DNA of 64,000 bases. Source: Dyadobacter sp. CY347 (GTDB taxonomy: Bacteria > Bacteroidota > Bacteroidia > Cytophagales > Spirosomataceae). Position 1 is the first letter of the stretch, and each line of letters begins with the position of its first letter. The stretch covers positions 1 to 64,000 of the forward strand of contig NZ_JAKFFT010000005.1 of assembly GCF_021502655.1 (NCBI RefSeq). Reading direction: 5' to 3'. Below the pieces are notes generated by a model. It searched no databases. It saw only the letters and a program-made list of their open reading frames with translations, and had not been told where the DNA came from. This document shows, piece after piece, positions 55,170 to 64,000 of the stretch. The translations under genes and the position numbers were made by a program.

Positions 55170-55544
55170 TTAATTTTTAGCTTCCTTAACAGCTGCAATC
55201 GGAAACTCACCATCTTGTGAAACGATCGTTCCTTTAAGCGATTCACCTTCCTGCATTAAGGTAACATTCAATACACCGCCCTGGAAATCAAGTTTAAAAG
55301 TTATTTTGCCCTGATCAACCACCAGTTCTTTCATTTCCATTCTTTCGGTTGAGCCCAGCGAGCCGCTTAGCTTACCGTCCTTCTCTTCAAAAGTCATGAC
55401 GCCGGTTTCGTACTCAGGGGGAACATTGGAGACGGTATATTTCCAGTTTCCGACCAGGTCGTTGGCCTTTAAGAAGCCATGGGCCTGCACTGCAAACATA
55501 CTGATTGCGAAAATCGCAAGGAAGAAGTACTTTACTTTCAACAT
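55170..55544 (-). CDS. Secreted hypothetical protein, lipocalin-like
   Basis: This is a 124-residue exported protein with signal LKVKYFFLAIFAISMFAVQAHG, then mainly beta strand (LVGNWKYTVSNVPPEYETGVMT, KLSGSLGSTERMEMKELVVDQ and TLMQEGESLKGTIVSQDG). The pattern GNWKY...G.M.F and repeated G-x-L-x-G turns resembles small lipocalin-type or Bacteroidota GNW proteins, but I cannot name a family. The start is set at ATG 55544, because a full -7 box ends at 55600 and would start transcription near 55593, just inside the alternative ATG at 55595. Confidence 0.75.
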   Translation of the reverse strand: MLKVKYFFLAIFAISMFAVQAHGFLKANDLVGNWKYTVSNVPPEYETGVMTFEEKDGKLSGSLGSTERMEMKELVVDQGKITFKLDFQGGVLNVTLMQEGESLKGTIVSQDGEFPIAAVKEAKN

Positions 55545-55599
55545 AGCATTAGGATTAAGTTGTTTAACATGACTAATATGCAGCCAAATCTGCACCCGT

Positions 55600-55607
55600 C
55601 AAATTTA
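55600..55607 (-). promoter_or_regulatory. -7 box of the secreted lipocalin-like gene
   Basis: TAAATTTG on the minus strand (55607-55600), a full match to TAnnTTTG. The predicted transcript start near 55593 gives a leader of about 49 bases and decides the gene start at 55544. No -33 TTG is seen at the usual spacing. Confidence 0.5.
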
Positions 55608-55697
55608 GGAAATCAATCCAGATTACTTCTAACCATTATTCTATTTTTCCGCAAAATTTTCCTGAATCGAAGCCCCGTTATTCGATTCATTACAATG

Positions 55698-56762
55698 TTA
55701 TTCTGTAAATGCTTCATCGATCAGCGATTGCATAAACTCGGCCGTCGTTCCGGGTTTTAAATTCACCGCATTTTGTCCGGACCAGAAAATACTCAGCTCA
55801 GTCCGTCCCTGCGCCAGCGCCGCTTCCCGCAACGGTCCCATGAAGCGCGAGTGCAAGGGAAACGGGAGCACTTCGGTTCCATAAGACACTTCTTCCGTGA
55901 CACGGTTACGGATCATCCGGCCCATCCGGCCCGTGAGTGATTTGGAGAGGACAGTATACCGCGACTCGTCCGACAGGAGCGTGGACCGGTGCGCGGGTGT
56001 GGCGCTGGATTCATCGGTCACCAAAAATGCCGTTCCGATCTGGGCGGCGTCGGCACCCAGGGTTAACGCGGCCCGGATGCCTGCACCGTCGGCGATGCCA
56101 CCTGCGGCTATAATGGGTGTTTTGATCCTGGCTTTTAAATGCTGAACAAGTGCAAATGTGCCTGTCAGTGAATCAGGGGCTGGTTTCAGGAATGAAGGTC
56201 TGTGTCCGCCCGCTTCAAATCCCGATGCTACAATGGCATCGACGCCGGCTTGTTCCAGTGCAATGGCTTCGTCCAGCGTGGTTGCGGAGCCTACGGTTTT
56301 GATGCCAAGTCTGCGTGCCTCATCCAGTATGTCTTTGGATGGAATTCCAAAAATGAAACTGAAAACCGCAGGCCGCGCTTCGAAAACGGCTTCCACCTGT
56401 TTCAGGAATTTGGAAGGAATGTTCGTGTCTAAATCAGGAAGCGGAATGCTCAGCGAATCAAAGTAAGGTTTGAAAAGCTGCTTCACTTTTTCCAGCTTTT
56501 CAGGCGGGAAGCTTTCCAGGCTTTTATCAACATCTGAAACCCAGAGGTTGATGTTGTAAGGCTTACTTGTTTTTGTTTTGACTTCCCGGTCCGCCGCCAG
56601 AATTTGCTCCGGAGTCAGCGTATAAGCCCCATAACTGCCCAGACCGCCTGCATTGGAAACTGCTGCCAGAAGCGCAGCATTTGAAAATCCCCCGCCCATC
56701 GGGCCTTGCAAAATCGGATACTGAATCCCTAAAAGCGCTGTAATCCTTGTTTGATTTTCCAT
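55698..56762 (-). CDS. Nitronate monooxygenase family FMN enzyme
   Basis: This is a TIM-barrel flavoenzyme of 354 residues (ATG 56762; a start at 56774 is also open). NMO enzymes oxidise alkyl nitronates; the related FabK uses the same fold for enoyl-ACP reduction. Signatures are TALLGIQYPILQGPMGGG (N-terminal strand with FMN contacts), VSNAGGLGSYGAY, IVASGFEAGGHRPSF with the family His, IAAGGIADGAGIRAALTLGAD, and AQIGTAFLVTDES. The C-terminal FWSGQNAVNLKPGTTAEFM is typical of class I NMO. NMO is favoured over FabK from the length and tail. It lies beside an SDR remnant. Confidence 0.88.
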   Translation of the reverse strand: MENQTRITALLGIQYPILQGPMGGGFSNAALLAAVSNAGGLGSYGAYTLTPEQILAADREVKTKTSKPYNINLWVSDVDKSLESFPPEKLEKVKQLFKPYFDSLSIPLPDLDTNIPSKFLKQVEAVFEARPAVFSFIFGIPSKDILDEARRLGIKTVGSATTLDEAIALEQAGVDAIVASGFEAGGHRPSFLKPAPDSLTGTFALVQHLKARIKTPIIAAGGIADGAGIRAALTLGADAAQIGTAFLVTDESSATPAHRSTLLSDESRYTVLSKSLTGRMGRMIRNRVTEEVSYGTEVLPFPLHSRFMGPLREAALAQGRTELSIFWSGQNAVNLKPGTTAEFMQSLIDEAFTE

Positions 56763-56792
56763 TTTTTCACACACTTATTTTTGAACATTTCC

Positions 56793-57014
56793 TTAACCCA
56801 AATGATGTCCTGCAACATGGCCGCCATCCAGATTGATGGTTTCGCCTGTTACAAAATTGCTTCCTGCCAGGTAAAGCGCCAGCTCTGCAACATCGCTCGT
56901 TTCACCAATCCGATCCACCAAATGCAGTGCAGCCATGCTGTCGGCGTTACTAATCTGCTCGTCCGAAAGGCTTGCCGCCTGGGCAATGTCTTCGCAGATT
57001 CGCCTTAAAGTAGA
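56793..57014 (-). pseudogene. Truncated short-chain dehydrogenase/reductase (C-terminal remnant)
   Basis: The minus-strand frame (stop TAA at 56793-56795) is open for 73 codons to an in-frame TAG at 57015-57017 and has no start. It encodes the end of an SDR: LHLVDRIGETSDVAELALYL, then SNFVTGETINLDGGHVAGH, the standard cofactor-fold C terminus and final strand. The Rossmann N-terminal half and the Y-x-x-x-K active site are absent. The 5' part seems to have been deleted where the plus-strand isomerase-like gene now begins. It is probably not expressed. Confidence 0.75.
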
Positions 57015-57076
57015 CTATGAGGTAGAACCTCGCCGCGGCGCGCTTTATCATTTTGTCAAACCAAAACCCAGATCCC

Positions 57077-57955
57077 ATGCATTACATTGACAGAAAGACA
57101 TTTCTGAAAGAGTTATCCCTGCTGGCAGGCGCATCTGTCGTATACGGGCAAGCGGGCGCGGCAGAGTCCCGGAATAAGGCAAACTTCACACTCGGATTTG
57201 TTACTTATCTGTGGGGAAAAGACTGGGACCTTAACACATTGATCAAAAACTGCTCGGATACGAAAATAAGCGGCGTGGAATTACGCGTCGAACACGCTCA
57301 CAAAGTTATGCCCGATCTGACTAAGGCTGAGCGCATTGAAGTAAAAAAGAAGTTCGCCGACAGCCCTGTGGAGCTGATCGGGCTCGGTACAAACCAGCAA
57401 TATGATTACCCGGACCCGGCCAAACTAAAATCTTCCATAGAGCGCACGAAGGAATTCATCAGGTTAAGCGCTGATGTCGGTGGCTTGGGCGTGAAGGTGA
57501 AGCCCAATGCGCTTCATGGCGATGTTCCAGTTGAAAAAACACTGGCACAAATCGGTGCGGCATTAAGCGAACTGGCTGCTTACGCAAAGGATTTTGGTCA
57601 GCAGATCAGGCTGGAAGTACACGGCGAAAAAACCCAGGAACTGCCTAATATCAAGCAGATTATGGATGCAGCAAATCATCCGAATGCCAGGATCTGCTGG
57701 AACTGCAACAAAGAAGATCTCATAGGCGACGGCTTTCAGCATAATTTCGACCTCGTAAAAAAATGGTTTGGAGACACCATCCACGTCCGCGAACTGGACC
57801 GTACGGATTATCCTTACAAAGAGCTGCTTAGTAACCTGGCAAAAATGAACTACAAAGGCTGGGTTTTGCTGGAATGTCACACGAATCCTGATGACAAAGT
57901 GAAAAGCATGATGGAACAGCGCGCCGTTTTTGACCGGATGGTTAAGGAGGTTTGA
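57077..57955 (+). CDS. Sugar phosphate isomerase/epimerase-family protein, Tat-exported
   Basis: This is a TIM-barrel protein of the xylose-isomerase-like family (PF01261), 292 residues from ATG 57077; the frame is open from a TTG at 57053. The N terminus IDRKTFLKELSLLAGASVVYG is a Tat-like signal with a single R-K pair. Conserved barrel strands include TLGFVTYLWGKDWDL, ISGVELRVEHAHKV, VELIGLGTNQQYD, LGVKVKPNALHGDV, IRLEVHGEKTQELP and WVLLECHTNPDDK. Metal-binding Glu/His residues sit in these strands. Periplasmic members often act on modified sugars; the substrate is unknown. Confidence 0.85.
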   Translation: MHYIDRKTFLKELSLLAGASVVYGQAGAAESRNKANFTLGFVTYLWGKDWDLNTLIKNCSDTKISGVELRVEHAHKVMPDLTKAERIEVKKKFADSPVELIGLGTNQQYDYPDPAKLKSSIERTKEFIRLSADVGGLGVKVKPNALHGDVPVEKTLAQIGAALSELAAYAKDFGQQIRLEVHGEKTQELPNIKQIMDAANHPNARICWNCNKEDLIGDGFQHNFDLVKKWFGDTIHVRELDRTDYPYKELLSNLAKMNYKGWVLLECHTNPDDKVKSMMEQRAVFDRMVKEV

Positions 57956-58014
57956 TGCAATAATTATACAAAGCATCGACTGAATTGTGTAAGACTTTGC
58001 GGGGCGGGCTGTGA

Positions 58015-58022
58015 TACATTTG
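58015..58022 (+). promoter_or_regulatory. Possible -7 box of the Cu-ATPase gene
   Basis: TACATTTG (58015-58022) matches TAnnTTTG, but it ends only five bases before the ATG at 58028, implying an almost leaderless mRNA. The nearest upstream TTG is at 15-base spacing, too short. It may be coincidence. Confidence 0.25.
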
Positions 58023-58027
58023 TAAAA

Positions 58028-60283
58028 ATGAAAACAGCGATGGCAACGATAGTTGAAAACAATATAAAAGAAACCTTTCCCGTGCTGGGCATGTCGTGTG
58101 CGGCCTGTGCGGTGAGTGTTGAGAGCATGCTCAAATCCGTGAAAGGTGTGCATGATGCGGGCGTAAATTATGCTACGCAAACCGCCTGGGCGGAATATGA
58201 GGATACGGTCACTCCCCTCGAACTTCAAAATGCGGTGCGCGCGGTCGGTTATGACCTGGTTGTGAATGTTGAAGATCCGCAGCTAGTGCAGCAGGAAGCG
58301 CAACTCGCGCATTATAATGATCTGAAAATAAGGACGATCTGGGCTTCTGTGCTATCCCTGCCGATCGTCATCATCGGAATGTTTTTTATGGAAGGATCCG
58401 CCCGGGCGCTGCCTTATGGGAACTGGATCATGATGGCATTGGCTGCGCCGGTTGTGTTTATTTTGGGTAGGAGCTTTTTTATTAATGCATATAAGCAAGC
58501 CCGGCACGGGAGGGCGAATATGGATACGCTTGTTGCGTTAAGCACGGGTATAGCATTCATTTTCAGTGCATTTAACACATTTTATCCCGAGTTCTGGCAT
58601 GCACGCGGCTTGCATGCGCATGTGTATTTTGAGGCGGCTGCCGTTGTGATCGCATTTATTTCGCTGGGCAAACTGATGGAGGAAAAGGCGAAGTCCAACA
58701 CGACTTCGGCGCTTAAAAAGCTCATGGGTTTGCAGCCCAAAACGGTCACCATTATCAGTAGCGGAGTGGAAACGGAAATTCCTGTTGCCAGTGTCAAAGT
58801 GGGTGATATCATTGTAATCAAACCTGGTGAAAAGATCCCGGTGGACGGCCTTGCGACGGAAGGAAGTTCTTTTGTGGACGAAAGCATGATCAGCGGCGAG
58901 CCGGTTGCCGTGGAGAAAAGGGTAGGGGAAAAGGTGTTTGCGGGGACGATCAATCAAAAAGGGAGTTTTCTGTTTGAGGCCAAAAAAGTCGGAGGCGATA
59001 CGATTCTGGCGCAGATCATTAAAATGGTTCAGCAGGCGCAGGGAAGTAAAGCGCCGGTGCAGAAGCTGGTAGACAAAATCGCCGGAATTTTCGTGCCCGT
59101 TGTGATCGCTATTGCGATTCTTACATTCATTGGCTGGATGGTTTTTGGTGGAGAAAATGCATTTACGCATGCCTTACTAACGTCGGTGACCGTTCTTGTC
59201 ATTGCTTGTCCGTGTGCGCTCGGTCTTGCCACGCCTACTGCGATCATGGTTGGGGTAGGGAAGGGTGCAGAGAATAATATTTTGATCAAAGACGCTGAAA
59301 GCCTGGAACTTGCACATAAAGTGAATGCCATTATCCTGGATAAAACCGGAACCATTACCGAAGGGAAACCAGCAGTAACGCAAATGGTCTGGGGCGAACA
59401 AATCCGGGAAAAAGCGCTCTTCGAACAAATTTTATTAGCCATGGAATCGCGCTCGGAACACCCGCTGGCCGATGCTGTTGTGCAGTATTTAAAAAAGGGT
59501 GATGTTCAAAAAGTGCCGTTGGTGTCTTTTGAAAGCATTACCGGCCAGGGTGTGCGGGCTGTGAGTGAGGGTGTTACCTATTTTATCGGGAACAAAAACC
59601 TGATTTCAGAGTCTGGCGCGGTTTTGGGCCAGGAGTTGAAAGCAACGGCTGAAATGTGGCAAGCCGAAGCGCAGACAGTCATTTATTTTGCAAATAACAG
59701 CCATGTACTGGCGATCATTGCCATTGCCGATCAGGTTAAGGCGACTTCAAAGCTAGCCATTGAAAATTTGCAAAAAATGGGCATTGAGGTGTATATGCTC
59801 ACGGGAGATAACAAGCAAACCGCCGCTGCTGTGGCTGAACAGATTGGTTTACAACATTATAAGGCAGAAGCGATGCCTTCGGACAAAGCGGATTTTGTAA
59901 AACAATTGCAAGCGGAAGGCAAAGTGGTGGCGATGGTTGGTGACGGGATCAATGATAGCCATGCGCTTGCGCAGGCAGATGTGAGCATTGCGATGGGAAA
60001 AGGCTCGGACATTGCGATGGATGTCGCCAAAATGACACTGATCACCTCCGACCTGAATATGATCCCGAAAGCATTAAACCTGTCCGCAAGAACAGTCAAA
60101 ACGATCAGGCAGAACCTTTTCTGGGCATTTATATATAACCTGATCGGCATTCCAATCGCTGCGGGCGTGCTTTATTCTGTGAACGGATTCCTGCTGGATC
60201 CTATGCTGGCTGGTGCTGCGATGGCATTGAGTTCCGTGTCGGTGGTGGGGAATAGTCTGCGGTTGAAGGCGATGAAACTGTAA
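58028..60283 (+). CDS. Copper-translocating P-type ATPase (CopA-like)
   Basis: This ATP-driven exporter of monovalent copper (or silver) in the inner membrane has 751 residues. A single N-terminal heavy-metal-binding domain has [12 protein letters not shown] (Cys24, Cys27). The ion-binding motif CPC (Cys394, Cys396) lies in [12 protein letters not shown]. The phosphorylation site Asp438 is in LDKTGT. The SEHPLAD motif, TGDN and GDGIND (638-643) complete the P1B set. The CPC motif points to Cu(+)/Ag(+) rather than Zn or Co. No copper regulator, chaperone or oxidase gene is adjacent, so it stands alone, with a metallophosphoesterase downstream. Confidence 0.95.
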   Translation: MKTAMATIVENNIKETFPVLGMSCAACAVSVESMLKSVKGVHDAGVNYATQTAWAEYEDTVTPLELQNAVRAVGYDLVVNVEDPQLVQQEAQLAHYNDLKIRTIWASVLSLPIVIIGMFFMEGSARALPYGNWIMMALAAPVVFILGRSFFINAYKQARHGRANMDTLVALSTGIAFIFSAFNTFYPEFWHARGLHAHVYFEAAAVVIAFISLGKLMEEKAKSNTTSALKKLMGLQPKTVTIISSGVETEIPVASVKVGDIIVIKPGEKIPVDGLATEGSSFVDESMISGEPVAVEKRVGEKVFAGTINQKGSFLFEAKKVGGDTILAQIIKMVQQAQGSKAPVQKLVDKIAGIFVPVVIAIAILTFIGWMVFGGENAFTHALLTSVTVLVIACPCALGLATPTAIMVGVGKGAENNILIKDAESLELAHKVNAIILDKTGTITEGKPAVTQMVWGEQIREKALFEQILLAMESRSEHPLADAVVQYLKKGDVQKVPLVSFESITGQGVRAVSEGVTYFIGNKNLISESGAVLGQELKATAEMWQAEAQTVIYFANNSHVLAIIAIADQVKATSKLAIENLQKMGIEVYMLTGDNKQTAAAVAEQIGLQHYKAEAMPSDKADFVKQLQAEGKVVAMVGDGINDSHALAQADVSIAMGKGSDIAMDVAKMTLITSDLNMIPKALNLSARTVKTIRQNLFWAFIYNLIGIPIAAGVLYSVNGFLLDPMLAGAAMALSSVSVVGNSLRLKAMKL

Positions 60284-60342
60284 GTATTTGTTGCGTAAAT
60301 GGTTGGGATAATAAGAACCAAAAGTGGCGGTAACCCGTTGTA

Positions 60343-60377
60343 AAAATGTGCATTTGCTTCGTTGCGATGCACATTTT
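60343..60377. terminator. Hairpin between the Cu-ATPase and phosphoesterase genes
   Basis: AAAATGTGCAT (60343-60353) and ATGCACATTTT (60367-60377) form a perfect 11-base stem with a 13-base loop, 25 bases before the ATG at 60402. It could end the ATPase transcript or be a leader structure of the next gene. No long T-run follows on either strand. Confidence 0.5.
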
Positions 60378-60401
60378 GAATGTTCAGTTACTCGCACCTT
60401 A

Positions 60402-61529
60402 ATGAATTCATTCCTTAGTAAGAAATACGACAAACCGGTTATCAAGAAACATCAGCCGGATGACTCCTACAAATTCCAACCACTGCCTGCGCCGACAGGA
60501 AAATATCCTTACCACTTTGATTTAGAGTCAGTTCAAACCTTGAACGACCGCAATAAGCTGGCATTTCACGTGCTGGGTGACACGGGCAGCGTTCGCAATC
60601 CGGACTTTCAAAAGCTTGTGGTTGCTGAAATGATCAAACAATATGAGCAGACAGATGGCACGGGCAAAGAACCCATGTTCCTCTATCATCTTGGTGACAT
60701 TGTCTATAATTTCGGAGAAGCAAGTCAGTATAAAAGGCAGTTTTTTGATCCTTACCAAAAATATCCCGGACCGATTTTCGCGATCCCCGGAAACCACGAC
60801 AGTGACGTAAATCCGGACAGCCGCGTTTCCTACAAAAGTCTGGACCCGTTCAAGGCCGTATTTTGTGATAAACAGTCTCAAACCGTCAGTTTCAGCGGTG
60901 GTGCGGAACGGAAAAGCATGACGCAGCCCAATGTTTTCTGGTCGCTCATAACGCCGGTTGCGCGCATTATTGGCATGTATGGCAATGTAACCAAGTTCGG
61001 CGTAGTTACGCCGGATCAGCGGAAGTGGTTATTGGAAGAGCTCAGAAGCGCCGATGCCGAGCGTCCTGAAAAGGCCATCATTCTTTGCATTCACCACGCA
61101 CCATATTCTGCGGATATCAACCACGGATCGAGCCTGCCTATGATCCAGTTTTTTGATGGTGTTTTTGAACAAACGGGCGTGAGGCCGGATGTTGTTTTCA
61201 GTGGTCATGTCCACAACTACCAGCGCTTTTCAAAGCGATATTTTGATGGTAAAACCGTTCCGTTTATCGTTGCCGGAGGTGGCGGTTATGATGAACTTCA
61301 TCCTGTTGCGTCCGTTTCGGATAGCCGTTTTACCGCCAATAATGCCGCTTTTAATCATGTGACCCTCGAAAATTACTGTGATAACAAGCACGGATTTTTG
61401 AAAGTCTCGCTCGAAAGAACAGAAAAAGGAATACGCATTACGAGCGAATTCTATACGCTTCCGCATGAAAAAACGATCGAACCAGGAATGAATGCCATCC
61501 TGGCCGACCGTTTTATTATCGAAACCTGA
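60402..61529 (+). CDS. Metallophosphoesterase
   Basis: This is a calcineurin-like metallophosphatase of 375 residues from ATG 60402 (the frame is open from GTG 60324). Metal motifs are clear: FHVLGDTGS, HLGDIVYNFG, IPGNHDSDV, CIHHAPYSAD and SGHVHNYQRF. There is no signal peptide or membrane segment, so it is cytoplasmic. The C terminus has a beta-rich extension (IVAGGGGYDELHPVASVSD, typical of purple-acid-phosphatase-like members). It differs from the exported phosphoesterase-propeller protein at 35993. Its substrate is unknown. Confidence 0.88.
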   Translation: MNSFLSKKYDKPVIKKHQPDDSYKFQPLPAPTGKYPYHFDLESVQTLNDRNKLAFHVLGDTGSVRNPDFQKLVVAEMIKQYEQTDGTGKEPMFLYHLGDIVYNFGEASQYKRQFFDPYQKYPGPIFAIPGNHDSDVNPDSRVSYKSLDPFKAVFCDKQSQTVSFSGGAERKSMTQPNVFWSLITPVARIIGMYGNVTKFGVVTPDQRKWLLEELRSADAERPEKAIILCIHHAPYSADINHGSSLPMIQFFDGVFEQTGVRPDVVFSGHVHNYQRFSKRYFDGKTVPFIVAGGGGYDELHPVASVSDSRFTANNAAFNHVTLENYCDNKHGFLKVSLERTEKGIRITSEFYTLPHEKTIEPGMNAILADRFIIET

Positions 61530-61530
61530 T

Positions 61531-64000
61531 TTACTGCTTGAAAGTGATCTTGGAAAGCGTCATCAATGGTTCGATGGGCTTCGCCGTTTCATTTTTAAAC
61601 AATATATAAATGTCATGTTTGCCCGTGGTAGGTTTAATGTTCACCAAAACAGGTGCGCGGGTAGGGCGGCGTGGCGGTTTTACGGTCTCACCAGGCTTTT
61701 TCTGGCTTTCCAGTTCGGCCATCAGTTTGGCCATATCCACTTCCGGAGCGATATCCACATTCTGTTCACCAACGAGCGTTCCGGTGGGTGAATCCAGGCG
61801 AATCTCGATCTTCCCACCCATGGCGCCTTCGCGTTTCTGAGCCGCGGCATTCATTTCAAGTGCCTTAATATCAGTGAGATCTGTTTCTTTGAAAGCCAGA
61901 AAACTGTTTGCAAAAGTCACCACACTGAATCCTAATCCCGCTGTTCCCAATGCTTTCATATCTGCACCTTGTACAATAGGCGCTTCGGCAGCATTGAGTT
62001 CCGGGCTTCTCAGGACGATCATTTCTTCCGTTGTCTGGGCCGGGATAGCCTTGTTGCCGCTCATAGAACGGTCGGTAAATGCCGCCCTGATCAATACTGA
62101 TCCTTTTCCGTTGTCCTGAGCAGGAATTTTTGGTGTAAATTCACCCTTAACAGGCAATGTGCTCAATGTTTTATCCGTGCTGCTCAGAATGTATTTTACA
62201 ATCGTTTCTGCATCCGCAACGGGCAATGCAGGGTGCGCGGGCATAGCAACTTCTCCCCAAACGCCGGCTCCGCCTTTCAGGATTTTTCCTACCAGTGTTT
62301 CGTTAACCCCGGGTTTTCCTTTGTATTTGTTGGAAATGTCTGCAAATGAAGGTCCTACGGATTTGGCATCCACCTGGTGGCAGACTTTACAATCGCTTTT
62401 TCCGATTAAAACCTGGGCTACCGCAAACTGCGTGCTCGCATCCACGCTGCGCTGACTCTGAATGACTTCGGCATAATCAAATCCTTCGGAAGCATAGTCA
62501 ATGCTCACTGCAATTTCTTCGGGCTTGATTTTTCCTTCCAGCAAACTTCCGTCTTCTTTATCCGTTACATCAATAGAATAAGGAATGGGTTTTCCGGCGA
62601 AAAAGAATGTTTTATTTCCTTCCACGTTCACCGAAACCTTCGGCGGCTCATTACCGGCGATAATTTTAAGCGATTGCGAATTGGAAGCGCCTTTGGCATC
62701 ACTCACGGTAAGAGTCGCTGTGTAAACGCCCGGTTTATCAAATGTTACGATCGGTTCAGCTGTGGCGAATGTTTTTGCAGCTCCGCCGTTGCCTGTGATC
62801 TTCCAGCTGTATTTCAGTTTATCCCCGTCAAAATCTTTGGTTCCGGCAGAGGAAAGCTTCGCCTGAAACGGAACTGTGCCGCCTTTTTTATCCGTAGAAA
62901 CCTGAACGATCGGTTTGCGGTTGCCGCCATTGTATTCGATGCGTATTAATCTCGAATTTTCGCTCTTCCTGAACCAGTTACTGCCATATTCCAGCACATA
63001 TAGGTCGCCATTCGGGCCAAACTTAATGTCGATCGGCTGCACGGGATGGTAAGCAGGCAGCACGCGCTCCATGGATTCATAATCACCATTCGGGCTCATG
63101 GAAATGGCCATGATCCAGCCGCGGGAGAAGTCCGCCGCGATCCATTTGTTCTCATAGTAAGCGGGCCACGGTCTTTTTGGCGCTTTGAAATCCGAGCGGT
63201 GGTAGACTGGCCCGCCAGTAGCGCTCCTTGAACCGGAACCCACTGCAGGGAATTTTTCGGAAATGCCGTAGGGATAGTAAATGAAGCTCGGAGCCGTTGG
63301 CAAAAGCTCTTTCAAGCCTGTATTATTGGGCGAATTGTTGACCAGATTTTTTGGATCTTTTTTGGCCAATGGCTTATTAGCAGCATAATCATATACCGGA
63401 AATGCCTGATCGTCGCCTACAAACCAGGGCCAGCCGAAGTTACCCGGCTTCCTGGCCTGGTTCATTTCATCATAACCTCTCGGCCCGATCTCCGAATCTT
63501 CGCTGGCATCCGGCCCCACTTCGCCCCAATATAAAAAGCCCGTTTTGCTGTCAACCGAAATGCGCCATGGGTTCCTATGACCCATTGAGTAAATTTCAGG
63601 ACGCGTTTTAGCCGTTCCTTTTGGGTAAAGATTGCCTTCGGGAATGGTGTAGGAGCCGTCCGGTTCCGGATGGATCTTTAAAATTTTCCCTCTTAAATCA
63701 TTCGTGTTACCCGCATGTCCCTGATCATCCCAGCTGGCGCGTCCTTCGCGCTCGTCGGTCTGTGCGGCTTTCTGGTTTCCGGTGTTGTTTCCAACCGTCA
63801 GATACAGGTTACCGGCTTTGTCCCAGGTCATTCCGCCGCCCGTGTGGCAGCAAACTTCACGCTGCGTAACAACCTCGATCACGTCCTTTTTAGAACTTTC
63901 AACGAGTTTGTCTTCACGCAGTTCGTAGCGTGAAAGAATGTGTTTCTTCTCCGTAGGATGCGCGTAATAGAGATAAATCCAATGGTTTTTTTCAAAATTC
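61531..64000 (-). CDS. PQQ-type sugar dehydrogenase with PKD, cytochrome c and CBM6-like domains (5' end outside the window)
   Basis: The frame stays open to the right edge, so the N terminus is missing; about 822 residues are visible. Order: GSDH-type propeller (REVCCHTGGGMTWDKAGNLYLT, YSMGHRNPWRISVD, FGWPWFVGDDQAFP); a PKD domain (AKLSSAGTKDFDGDKLKYSWKI and FDKPGVYTATLTVSDAKGAS); a class I cytochrome c with heme motif CKVCH; and a C-terminal CBM6-like domain (FSVVTFANSFLAF, GKIEIRLDSPTGTLVGE). It probably oxidises a sugar and hands electrons to its own heme. This architecture occurs in Bacteroidota ThuA/GSDH proteins. It ends 1 bp after the phosphoesterase stop on the opposite strand. Confidence 0.9.
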   Translation of the reverse strand, partial: NFEKNHWIYLYYAHPTEKKHILSRYELREDKLVESSKKDVIEVVTQREVCCHTGGGMTWDKAGNLYLTVGNNTGNQKAAQTDEREGRASWDDQGHAGNTNDLRGKILKIHPEPDGSYTIPEGNLYPKGTAKTRPEIYSMGHRNPWRISVDSKTGFLYWGEVGPDASEDSEIGPRGYDEMNQARKPGNFGWPWFVGDDQAFPVYDYAANKPLAKKDPKNLVNNSPNNTGLKELLPTAPSFIYYPYGISEKFPAVGSGSRSATGGPVYHRSDFKAPKRPWPAYYENKWIAADFSRGWIMAISMSPNGDYESMERVLPAYHPVQPIDIKFGPNGDLYVLEYGSNWFRKSENSRLIRIEYNGGNRKPIVQVSTDKKGGTVPFQAKLSSAGTKDFDGDKLKYSWKITGNGGAAKTFATAEPIVTFDKPGVYTATLTVSDAKGASNSQSLKIIAGNEPPKVSVNVEGNKTFFFAGKPIPYSIDVTDKEDGSLLEGKIKPEEIAVSIDYASEGFDYAEVIQSQRSVDASTQFAVAQVLIGKSDCKVCHQVDAKSVGPSFADISNKYKGKPGVNETLVGKILKGGAGVWGEVAMPAHPALPVADAETIVKYILSSTDKTLSTLPVKGEFTPKIPAQDNGKGSVLIRAAFTDRSMSGNKAIPAQTTEEMIVLRSPELNAAEAPIVQGADMKALGTAGLGFSVVTFANSFLAFKETDLTDIKALEMNAAAQKREGAMGGKIEIRLDSPTGTLVGEQNVDIAPEVDMAKLMAELESQKKPGETVKPPRRPTRAPVLVNIKPTTGKHDIYILFKNETAKPIEPLMTLSKITFKQ

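Noticed and set aside
57563..58228. 221-residue minus-strand frame
   Set aside because: Antisense to the isomerase-like gene and the Cu-ATPase start; His/Phe-rich composition typical of reverse-frame translation.
58538..59170. 210-residue minus-strand frame opposite the Cu-ATPase
   Set aside because: It is antisense to an intact, motif-complete P-type ATPase and has no recognisable domain; an overlapping shadow.
1..64000. tRNA, rRNA, CRISPR array, integrase, insertion sequence or prophage
   Set aside because: Reading both strands gave no regularly spaced repeats, no transposase or integrase motifs and no cloverleaf-like sequence with a CCA end; only a REP-like palindrome was found.

Overview
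The window looks like an ordinary chromosomal stretch from a Bacteroidota bacterium of the order Cytophagales, closest in style to Dyadobacter and other Spirosomaceae. That placement is inferred from gene content, since no database search was possible. Supporting signs are three SusC/SusD outer-membrane pairs, two ECF-sigma/FecR regulators beside STN-bearing SusC proteins, two OMP_b-brl-type TonB receptors, a membrane-anchored AraC regulator, the near absence of Shine-Dalgarno sequences, and several promoters of the Bacteroidota form TTG-N19-21-TAnnTTTG.

Layout. 1-6 kb: a tripartite RND efflux operon on the minus strand (adaptor, pump, outer-membrane factor). 6-13 kb: an AI-2E-type transporter, a PQQ-type sugar dehydrogenase lipoprotein, a tyrosine phosphatase lipoprotein, a short gene remnant, an unknown membrane-anchored protein, and an overlapping FAD-protein/AEC-transporter pair. 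13-16 kb: a cytoplasmic histidine kinase, a 32-residue membrane microprotein coupled by ATGA to a Rnk/GreA-like factor, and a DUF932-like gene. 16-24 kb: SusCD locus 1 (ECF sigma, FecR, SusC with STN, SusD, lipoprotein), facing a cytoplasmic GH13 alpha-amylase at 24-25.5 kb. 25-34 kb: a dienelactone hydrolase, an ankyrin protein pair, two TonB-receptor-like barrels and their likely AraC regulator, and a small overlapping two-gene module. 34.6 kb: a REP-like palindrome. 34.8-45 kb: a galactonate dehydratase converging on SusCD locus 2, whose last gene is a metallophosphoesterase fused to a PQQ-type beta-propeller. 45-49.8 kb: a bestrophin channel, small enzymes, a broken YafY/WYL regulator beside a VOC protein, and an HPP membrane protein. 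50-55 kb: SusCD locus 3, which has no sigma/FecR and no STN. 55-64 kb: a secreted lipocalin-like protein, nitronate monooxygenase, an SDR remnant, a Tat-exported sugar isomerase-like protein, a Cu(+)-type P-ATPase, a metallophosphoesterase, and a multidomain PQQ-dehydrogenase/PKD/cytochrome c protein cut by the right edge.

How the genes fit together. In loci 1 and 2 an outer-membrane SusC probably signals through its STN domain to FecR and the ECF sigma factor to induce its own nutrient-uptake operon. Locus 3 must be controlled differently. I found no tRNA, rRNA, CRISPR array, integrase, insertion sequence or prophage. No clear new defence or mobile system stands out. The best leads are the Rnk-like/microprotein coupling, the overlapping TTG-started pair at 33.8-34.5 kb, the phosphoesterase-propeller fusion attached to SusCD locus 2, and a long near-perfect hairpin at 16.2 kb.
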